In this document: positions 6,586-11,289 of the stretch, in pieces
How positions within the stretch are numbered: the stretch's first letter is position 1
Layout of the letters: each line of letters opens with the position of its first letter
NCBI GenBank assembly: GCA_036396795.1
Contig: DASWKF010000058.1
Coordinates: 1-11,289 of the forward strand
DNA length: 11,289 bases
Source: JAHEEM01 sp036396795
GTDB lineage: Bacteria; Pseudomonadota; Gammaproteobacteria; Steroidobacterales; Rariloculaceae
Direction: 5' to 3'
Made by a program: the position numbers and the translations under genes
The notes under the pieces: model-generated
The model's database searches: none
The model's input: only the letters and a program-made list of their open reading frames with translations
Told to the model about the DNA's origin: nothing

Positions 6586-7080
6586 TCAAGGGATCACCTC
6601 CGCACTCCCTTCATGCCAGCGCACTTCCATGGCCGGCCCCCCGGAGGGGCTTCCATCCTCAGCCGCCCGGAACAATTCATAGACCACCGAGCCGTCCGCC
6701 GCCTGCGTGCTCTCGATGACGCGGACCGGCTCGAACGAATCCGGCGCGGCGGCAGCCGCAGCGCGGACCGGCTCCGGCACGGACGACCACGCGACATCGC
6801 GCTGGGTCTCGAGTACCGTCCACGCTCCGTTCGACTGCACCATATCGAGCTCGATCTCATCGCCGTTCGGCAACGTGCCGGTGACCTCGTACTCGTCGTT
6901 GCCGGCACTGAGCTCCGCGCTCGTGATGGTGATGCCGGGCGCAGCGGCCGAGGCCACCGCCGCGACGTCCGCTGGGACGGGGGATGCCGCGGCTTCTGGC
7001 TGCGTTGTTTCGGGGGCAGGCGGCGAGCAGGCCGCCGCAGCCAACGCCAGCGCGATGAATGCGTATTGAACCTTAGTCAT
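6586..7080 (-). CDS. PepSY-like small lipoprotein
   Basis: 164 residues. The start is fixed at the ATG 7080-7078 by AGGAGG six bases upstream; an earlier GTG only adds residues before the signal. A short signal (MTKVQYAFIALALAAAAC) ends in a lipobox with Cys18, so the protein is probably lipid-anchored. A Pro/Ala/Glu-rich linker follows (about 19-48), then a region with two similar alpha/beta-type stretches: ITITSAELSAGNDEYEVTGT with GDEIELDMVQSNGAWTVLE, and VPEPVRAAAAAAPD with VRVIESTQAADGSVVYELF. This sequence style (a regulator-like YEV..DG..IE..D...G..W pattern, then a helix beginning with P) fits PepSY or PepSY-like domains. Such domains are thought to bind or inhibit extracytoplasmic enzymes; the partner is unknown. 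The PepSY call is by pattern memory only. It precedes msrA on the same strand, 133 bp apart. Confidence 0.72.
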   Translation of the reverse strand: MTKVQYAFIALALAAAACSPPAPETTQPEAAASPVPADVAAVASAAAPGITITSAELSAGNDEYEVTGTLPNGDEIELDMVQSNGAWTVLETQRDVAWSSVPEPVRAAAAAAPDSFEPVRVIESTQAADGSVVYELFRAAEDGSPSGGPAMEVRWHEGSAEVIP

Positions 7081-7086
7081 GGATAA

Positions 7087-7092
7087 CCTCCT
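7087..7092 (-). promoter_or_regulatory. Strong Shine-Dalgarno for the PepSY-like lipoprotein
   Basis: On the minus strand AGGAGG lies exactly 6 nt before the ATG at 7080. It decides this start over the GTG at 7101, which would lie upstream of the site itself. Confidence 0.8.
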
Positions 7093-7367
7093 ATGCCTCA
7101 CGTCTGCATCTGGAAAAGTTGCCGCCGCCTCGCTTCCCCAGACTGTGCAGCTCGGCGAAAGCCGCGTCTCGTCACAGCTTGCTCATCGTATCACTGGCTC
7201 GCCGGGGTTCTCTGTTACAGTGGTGTTCCGAGCTATCACTCCGTTTCGAGCGCAGGCTCCCGCACTGCGTCGGATACGTCTCGGGGAGGACGCCGTTTGC
7301 GCCGAGCTTGGGGTATCCTTAGATGGCAGCTTCTAACAGTTGATCTATGCACCTCGGAGACTCAACA

Positions 7368-8072
7368 ATGACCAGAATCACTCATGCACTAATAGTCGCG
7401 TTGCTCGCCGTTGCTGGTTGGTGTACAGCATCGGCAGAGACGATCGCCGTAATTGGAACCGGAAATGTCGGCGGCGCGCTCGGCCCTAGATTCTCCGAGC
7501 TCGGCCACGACATTATCTACGGTTCACGCCAACCGCAGCGTGCGGATGTCCAAGCGCTCGTAGCGCGAACCGAAGGTAATGCGACAGCAATGCTACCGGC
7601 AGAGGCGGCCGCCGCAGCCGATATCGTCGTCATGGCGACGAAATGGGCGGATGCAGAAGTCGCGTTGAAGAGCTTGGGCGATCTGTCCGGCAAGATCATT
7701 CTCGATCCGAACAATGCCGTGCGTCTCGACGACGCGGGGATGCGGCATTTGGACGTCGAGACGTCCGCGGCCGAGATGATTCAAGCGTGGGCGCCGAATG
7801 CCAGGGTGGTGAAGGCATTCAATACGCTGGGCTCCGATACCATGGCGAACCCCGCCAGCGCCGGCGGCCCAGTGACTATTGCGATTGCGGGGAATGATAC
7901 CGATGCGAAAGCGGTCATTGCGGGGCTGGTGACCGGCATCGGCTTTGAGGTTGTCGACATGGGTGATATCTCGGCCGCTCGCTTTATCGAGCAAATGCTC
8001 ATCGCGCGCGGTAATGCCGGCCGCCTTGGCTCGCCGTTCAACTATTACTTCCGCCCGGTCCCGCAGAGCTAA
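7368..8072 (+). CDS. Exported Rossmann-fold protein of the F420-dependent NADP reductase family
   Basis: 234 residues from the ATG at 7368, chosen because GGAG lies 10 nt upstream and because the sequence from there forms a clean signal peptide (MTRITHALIVALLAVAGWCTASA, cleavage likely before ETIAVIG). The mature part begins at once with a nucleotide-binding loop, IAVIGTGNVGGALGPRFSELGHDIIYGSR (GxGxxG at 30-35). ADIVVMATKWADAE, IILDPNN and RVVKAFNTLGSDTM follow; the last is characteristic of the F420 oxidoreductase/NADP-binding family. Family members reduce NADP using F420 or relate to ferric/steroid reductases, normally in the cytoplasm. Export is unusual because free NADP(H) is scarce outside. 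No twin-arginine is present, so a Sec route is inferred. It is the only plus-strand gene in the cargo segment and ends 66 bp before the right repeat. Confidence 0.85.
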   Translation: MTRITHALIVALLAVAGWCTASAETIAVIGTGNVGGALGPRFSELGHDIIYGSRQPQRADVQALVARTEGNATAMLPAEAAAAADIVVMATKWADAEVALKSLGDLSGKIILDPNNAVRLDDAGMRHLDVETSAAEMIQAWAPNARVVKAFNTLGSDTMANPASAGGPVTIAIAGNDTDAKAVIAGLVTGIGFEVVDMGDISAARFIEQMLIARGNAGRLGSPFNYYFRPVPQS

Positions 8073-8138
8073 GCACACAGCGCGGCCGGCTGAGGGTAAG
8101 TGGGCTTGACACCATTTCTTCGCGAGACGTGAATACGA

Positions 8139-8180
8139 GGTTCGAAGCCAGGTACTCTATCCAGCTGAGCTACGGGCGCG
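8139..8180. repeat. 42-bp direct repeat, copy 2 (5' half of tRNA-Arg)
   Basis: Exact copy of 3400-3441 in the same orientation. The rest of the tRNA (T arm, 3' acceptor strand, CCA) is missing: the sequence to its left does not resemble tRNA at all. It is therefore a cut tRNA half on the minus strand (mature 5' end at 8179), and it is read as the right attachment site. Directly upstream of it stands the presumed original tRNA promoter. Confidence 0.88.
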
Positions 8181-8187
8181 TGCCCCT

Positions 8188-8193
8188 AGTATA
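8188..8193 (-). promoter_or_regulatory. Orphaned tRNA promoter -10 element
   Basis: TATACT on the minus strand is followed by AGGGGCA, a GC-rich discriminator of the type seen before tRNA and rRNA genes. It ends 8 nt before the 5' end of the tRNA half. The -35 region (about 8211-8217, AAACGA/TAAACG) is a poor match. The site would have driven the intact tRNA before the insertion and may now transcribe only the 5' half. It overlaps the end of the START-domain gene region. Confidence 0.5.
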
Positions 8194-8214
8194 GAGGACG
8201 GCCGGACTGATCGT

Positions 8215-9105
8215 TTAGTCTGCTCTGGCCAGCGCCGGCAGATCCGTCCGGCGCAGCGCCGCCTCGAGCGCATCTTGTCTCGATATCGGCATGCCGAAGC
8301 CGTCATAGATGACCGGCTGCTCGGCGTAGGTGTGATGCACGCGCGCGCTCAAATCCTTGAGCTCCCCGAAACCCTCGCGAAGCTGACGCTTGGCGAACGC
8401 GCGCACGAGGCCGTTCGGATACGCGCCGCCGAGCTCCACGTTCACGTGAGCAACGACCAGCGTTCTTCCCGCTCCGAGCTCGAACAGCGTCCATGCACCG
8501 TGATTGGCGGGAAGATAGATCGACTCGTCGAGCTCCCGGCGCGTGAGGCCGACGACTCGGCCGTCTCGATAAGCGGTCTCCAGAATGCGCTTGCCGTCTT
8601 CGTGCAACGACCAGTGATGCTCCCAGATGAGCCCGCCGCTGGCGGCGGCGAGTGCGACGTTCTTCTCGCAAAGAATAACCCAGTGACGATCCTGAATCGG
8701 CCAAGGCAGATCAATGTGCTGATAGCGAACGTACGTGCCTGCCGGCATCCGAGCGAGCATCGCCCGCGTCAGTCTTTGCTGCGGCTCGGTGTTGCCGCCG
8801 AGGACGGACAACCACACGAGCAGTCGCGGCGCATCGACGACCTGAAGGCCGACGACCTGCATGCGGCTGATCTCGTCGCTCGCCTCGTCCCTGGTCACCA
8901 CGACGGATTCCCCGGCGTCGAGCGTAGCGAGCTCCGTCGGCGACAGCCCGGGCAGATCGAAAGCGCTGTGCGCGGCGTGTCGCTCGAGCGCTTGGGGAAT
9001 GGACCAGCGGCCGCCGTCCGGCGCGCGCGCACCGCCGGCCAGGGCGGCACAAAGCTGCAATGAGGAAGCCAAAGCAACGGCAATCCGGCGCCACGGGTGC
9101 TGCAT
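8215..9105 (-). CDS. Exported START/SRPBCC-domain protein
   Basis: 296 residues from the ATG at 9105; a TTG one codon earlier is also possible. AGGG lies 5 nt upstream and GGAGG 11 nt upstream. A signal peptide (WRRIAVALASSLQLCAALAGGARA, cleavage near residue 28) is followed by a START-like lipid-binding fold at about 50-250. The markers are MARMPAGTYVRYQHIDLPWPIQDRHWV, where the LPWP(I/V)xDR phrase is typical of START proteins, LIWEHHWSLHEDGKRI, YLPANHGAWTLFELGAGRTL, and VNVELGGAYPNGLVRAFAKR. START domains bind sterols, phospholipids or other hydrophobic ligands; this one would act in the periplasm. The ligand is unknown. It lies on the host side of the insertion, pointing towards the tRNA site. 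Confidence 0.83.
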   Translation of the reverse strand: MQHPWRRIAVALASSLQLCAALAGGARAPDGGRWSIPQALERHAAHSAFDLPGLSPTELATLDAGESVVVTRDEASDEISRMQVVGLQVVDAPRLLVWLSVLGGNTEPQQRLTRAMLARMPAGTYVRYQHIDLPWPIQDRHWVILCEKNVALAAASGGLIWEHHWSLHEDGKRILETAYRDGRVVGLTRRELDESIYLPANHGAWTLFELGAGRTLVVAHVNVELGGAYPNGLVRAFAKRQLREGFGELKDLSARVHHTYAEQPVIYDGFGMPISRQDALEAALRRTDLPALARAD

Positions 9106-9286
9106 CAATCCCTGATCCTCCGATCCGGCGCCGACACTCTAGAGCGGCAAAATGAAGCTTTTTTGGCGAGTTGAAGAAGCTTTTTAGACAGAAATCATGG
9201 AAGTGCTCGCAATGCGCTGAAGTCGCTGCGGAAAACCCGTAAATCCCGTTGGAGGCAGACCTGAATTCGATTAACTTATTGCCACG

Positions 9287-9910
9287 ATGGAAGACAAATG
9301 GCTGGCCTGGGCGAAGCGCCTGCATGCGATCGCTTCGACCGGGATGCATTTCGGCGAAGGCGTGTACGATCGCGAGCGTTACGATGAGGTGGCGCGCATC
9401 GCCCGGCAGATGCTGGCCGAGCTCGGCTCGACGCCGATCGAGCGCATCAACGGCCTGATCTCGGATTTCGCCAAGGGCTATTCGACGCCGACAATCGACG
9501 TTCGCGGCGCGGTCATCGAGGATGGCAAGATTCTGCTGGTCCAGGAAAAGAGCGACGGGCTTTGGACGCTGCCGGGCGGCTATGCCGAGGTCGGCATCTC
9601 CGCGAGCGAGAACATCGTCAAGGAGATCTGGGAAGAAGCCGGCCTTCGCGTCGGCGTGCGCGGTCTGTATGGCGTCTTCCACAAAGCCAAGCACGCGTAT
9701 GACCCCGACGCGAGAGACTTCTACAAGCTCTTCTTCCTGTGCAACCGGATCGAGAGCAATGCGCCGATCGCGGGCTCCGAGATCGCCGACGTCGGCTTCT
9801 TCGCGCCGGACCGTCTGCCGCCGCTATCCAGAGGCCGCGTGATCGAGAAGCACATCGAAGCCGCCCTCGCCTTCCACGCCGACCCCGAACGCCCGGCGAT
9901 ATTCGATTGA
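9287..9910 (+). CDS. Nudix hydrolase with N-terminal NUDIX_N-type helical domain
   Basis: 207 residues. The N-terminal 65 residues (WLAWAKRLHAIASTGMHFGEGVYDRERYDEVARIARQML) form the helical extension found in a Nudix subgroup often annotated as ADP-ribose pyrophosphatase. The Nudix fold follows (DVRGAVIEDGKILLVQEKSDGLWTLPGGYAEVG), with the Nudix helix to EEAGL120. Compared with the classical box GX5EX7REUXEEXGU, the first E is I104 and the R is K112; the metal-binding acids E113, E116 and E117 are kept. These changes are usual in this subgroup as I remember it. It cleaves a nucleoside diphosphate linked to another group; the substrate is uncertain. The start ATG has no close ribosome site. 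The acetyltransferase gene begins 11 bp after its stop, so the two are probably one operon. Confidence 0.9.
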   Translation: MEDKWLAWAKRLHAIASTGMHFGEGVYDRERYDEVARIARQMLAELGSTPIERINGLISDFAKGYSTPTIDVRGAVIEDGKILLVQEKSDGLWTLPGGYAEVGISASENIVKEIWEEAGLRVGVRGLYGVFHKAKHAYDPDARDFYKLFFLCNRIESNAPIAGSEIADVGFFAPDRLPPLSRGRVIEKHIEAALAFHADPERPAIFD

Positions 9911-9921
9911 ACCCAGGATCC

Positions 9922-10404
9922 ATGATTCGGCCAGCGACACCGCAAGACGCCGAGGCCATCGCGGCGCTCTATAACCACTACGTCGACAACACCGTCGTCA
10001 CCTTCGAAGAAGAGCCGGTCACCGGCACCGAGATCGCGAGACGCATCGAGGACGTCACCCGGACGCATCCGTGGCTCACCTACGAGAAGCAAGGCGCGCT
10101 CGTCGGTTACGCCTATGCCGCGCCCTGGCATTCGCGTTGCGCGTATCGCCTATCGGTGGAAACGACCATCTACCTGGACGTGAAGCATCTCGGACAAGGC
10201 ATCGGCAGCGCGCTATACACGGCGCTCATCGCAGAGCTCAGAGAACGACGCTTCCACTGCGCGATCGGCGGCATCGCGCTGCCCAACGACGCGAGCGTCG
10301 CGCTGCACGAAAAACTCGGCTTCAGGAAAGCCGGCGAGTTCAAGGAGGTCGGGTACAAGCTCGGCCGCTGGATCGACGTGGGCTACTGGGAGCTGTTCCT
10401 CTAA
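9922..10404 (+). CDS. GNAT acetyltransferase, phosphinothricin acetyltransferase-like
   Basis: 160 residues, the usual size. The start is ATG 9922 with AGGA 4 nt before it and the family's first residues directly after (MIRPATPQDAEAIAALYNHY). TVVTFEEEPVTGTEIARRI, GYAYAAPW and the acetyl-CoA binding strand-loop SVETTIYLDVKHLGQGIGSAL follow, then ALPNDASVALHEKLGFRKAGEFKEVGYKLGRWIDVGYWEL. This order is typical of the PAT/Bar/MnaT (YncA) group, which acetylates methionine derivatives or phosphinothricin-like amino acids; herbicide resistance is only one possible activity. An in-frame upstream extension overlapping the Nudix gene is rejected because it has no homology-like content. It is co-oriented with the Nudix gene 11 bp upstream. 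Confidence 0.93.
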   Translation: MIRPATPQDAEAIAALYNHYVDNTVVTFEEEPVTGTEIARRIEDVTRTHPWLTYEKQGALVGYAYAAPWHSRCAYRLSVETTIYLDVKHLGQGIGSALYTALIAELRERRFHCAIGGIALPNDASVALHEKLGFRKAGEFKEVGYKLGRWIDVGYWELFL

Positions 10405-10485
10405 GCCATTGAAATGCCGAACCACCCATTGACCAGGGGGCGCCCGCCCCGCTACGGTTGACATCCCTATCATTCAGACGTCGCG

Positions 10486-11289
10486 ATGACCCGTAAGACC
10501 ACTGCTCCGCGCACTCTCTTCGCCTGTATTCTGACGCTGACCCTCGTGCCCGCGGCCAGAGCGACCGACGTCGTGATGTGCACGGATCTGGGACCGGTCA
10601 CGATCCAGCTATTCGACGAGCAAGCGCCGCTGCATGTCGCGAACTTCCTCGATTACATGGACCGCGGCTATTACACCGGCACGGTCTTTCACCGCGTCAT
10701 CGAAGACTTCGTCGTGCAAGGCGGCGGCCACGATCGCGACCTGCGCGGCAAGCCCGCCGGGGAGCCCATTGAGAACGAGTCCCGCAACGGCGCGAGCAAC
10801 ACGCGCGGCACCTTGGCGGCGGCGCGGACCGGCGACCCGCATTCGGCAACGTCGCAGTTCTTCTTCAACCTCGCGGACAACTCGCGGCTGGATGCGTCGG
10901 GCGATGGGTGGGGTTACACGGTCTTCGGGCGGGTCACCGACGGCATGGACGTCGTCGACGCAATCGCGGAGCTGCCGACCGGCCCGCGCGCCCAGTTCGA
11001 GGCCGAGGTGACCAACCCGCTGGTTGCGATCACGACGATGGCGCGCGTCGGCGAGCGGCCTTTCCCCGAGATCAGAGAGACCGCGCGTCTCGAAGCCATC
11101 CGCGAGCGGATCGCCACGACTATCGACGAGGAAGATCTCATCGCCGCAGCAACATGGATGGACCGCTATCACGCCGAGTGCGGCGAGATGACCGCCGACC
11201 TGCGCGTCACCGAAGCCACGATCGCGATGGTCACCGAGCGCAAGCCGGCGGCGATCACGGCGCTCGACGAGTACTTCCGCATCGCGAGC
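10486..11289 (+). CDS. Exported cyclophilin-type peptidyl-prolyl isomerase with long C-terminal extension (right end cut)
   Basis: 268 codons without a stop, continuing past the window. A signal peptide (MTRKTTAPRTLFACILTLTLVPAARA, cleavage before TDVV) is followed by a cyclophilin domain at about 28-186. The marks are CTDLGPVTIQLFDEQAPLHVANFL, GTVFHRVIEDFVVQGG (F68, H69, R70), SRNGASNTRGTLAAART, SQFFFNLADN and GYTVFGRVTDGMDVVDAI. It would catalyse proline cis-trans isomerisation in the periplasm, like PpiA. Simple periplasmic cyclophilins end soon after the last domain strand; here at least 80 more residues follow (from about 187: RVGERPFPEIRETARLEAIR and on), mostly helical-looking and acidic/basic, of unknown role. 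The start ATG has no evident ribosome site. The gene follows the acetyltransferase after 81 bp. Confidence 0.92.
   Translation, partial: MTRKTTAPRTLFACILTLTLVPAARATDVVMCTDLGPVTIQLFDEQAPLHVANFLDYMDRGYYTGTVFHRVIEDFVVQGGGHDRDLRGKPAGEPIENESRNGASNTRGTLAAARTGDPHSATSQFFFNLADNSRLDASGDGWGYTVFGRVTDGMDVVDAIAELPTGPRAQFEAEVTNPLVAITTMARVGERPFPEIRETARLEAIRERIATTIDEEDLIAAATWMDRYHAECGEMTADLRVTEATIAMVTERKPAAITALDEYFRIAS

Larger units (their letters stand above)
3400..8180. mobile_element. Integrase-less segment inserted in tRNA-Arg (cis-mobilizable-like)
   Basis: Bounded by the two 42-bp tRNA-derived direct repeats and carrying five complete genes plus several hairpin repeats. No integrase, transposase or conjugation gene is visible inside. 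The only integrase (2200-3327) lies 73 bp outside the left repeat. Recombination between the repeats would release a circle of about 4.7 kb and restore one tRNA with its presumed original promoter at 8188-8193. Supporting signs of foreign origin are the AT-rich gene at 4471-5589 and hairpin repeats seen only here. Alternatives are that the segment once held an integrase that was lost, or that it is the right part of one larger island whose internal site was rebuilt. Confidence 0.62.

Noticed and set aside
8711..9694. 327-codon open frame on the minus strand through the START gene start and the Nudix gene
   Set aside because: It runs antisense to the well-supported Nudix gene and out of frame with the START gene. 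Its product is Arg/Ala-rich without motifs, as expected from a GC-rich shadow frame.
10424..10452. Terminator after the acetyltransferase gene (GGGGC/GCCCC stem)
   Set aside because: The stem is short, the pairing may be chance in GC-rich DNA, and no T-run follows.
10609..11172. 187-codon minus-strand frame antisense to the cyclophilin
   Set aside because: The plus strand encodes a clear cyclophilin across the same bases; the antisense product shows no family features.
1..11289. CRISPR array, toxin-antitoxin pair or known defence genes
   Set aside because: No regularly spaced repeats and no recognisable nuclease, helicase, toxin or antitoxin proteins were seen on either strand.

Overview
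The window comes from a GC-rich gammaproteobacterium, most likely an environmental one. The evidence is a DjlA N-terminus, a tRNA-Arg(TCG) with encoded CCA, an integrase/AlpA-like pair of a type I know from gammaproteobacterial islands, and a high share of exported proteins. No species can be named. Coding sequence is mostly GC-rich. One gene, the serine hydrolase at 4471-5589, is clearly AT-richer, with AT-leaning sequence upstream of it.

Layout. (1) 1-315, minus: N-terminal part of DjlA, running off the left edge. (2) 727-1500, plus: Crp/Fnr-type regulator behind a long AT-rich leader. (3) 1501-1948: mostly featureless, with one doubtful small minus-strand ORF. (4) 1949-3327, plus: an AlpA/excisionase-like DNA-binding protein and a tyrosine integrase that overlap by 235 bp in different frames. 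(5) 3364-3440, minus: complete tRNA-Arg(TCG). (6) 3441-8138: cargo segment with a histidine phosphatase, a serine-hydrolase lipoprotein, an exported MsrA and a PepSY-like lipoprotein (all minus), and an exported Rossmann-fold protein (plus). (7) 8139-8180: a perfect 42-bp copy of the 5' half of the tRNA gene, followed by what looks like the ancestral tRNA promoter. (8) 8215-11289: probable host chromosome with an exported START-domain protein (minus), then a plus-strand group of Nudix hydrolase, GNAT acetyltransferase and exported cyclophilin, the last cut by the right edge.

Interpretation. The 42-bp direct repeat, which ends inside the anticodon stem, marks 3441-8138 as DNA inserted into a tRNA-Arg attachment site. 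That segment has no integrase. The integrase lies just outside it, on the far side of the intact tRNA. The simplest reading is tandem accretion: an integrase-bearing island occupies the left side, and a second, integrase-less segment (cis-mobilizable-like) entered the same attachment site. The insertion moved the original tRNA promoter about 4.7 kb away and gave the intact tRNA a new upstream region. That new upstream region carries tandem 14-bp repeats and a perfect hairpin. The cargo does not form an obvious defence system. Its common theme is the cell envelope: four of its five proteins carry export or lipoprotein signals.
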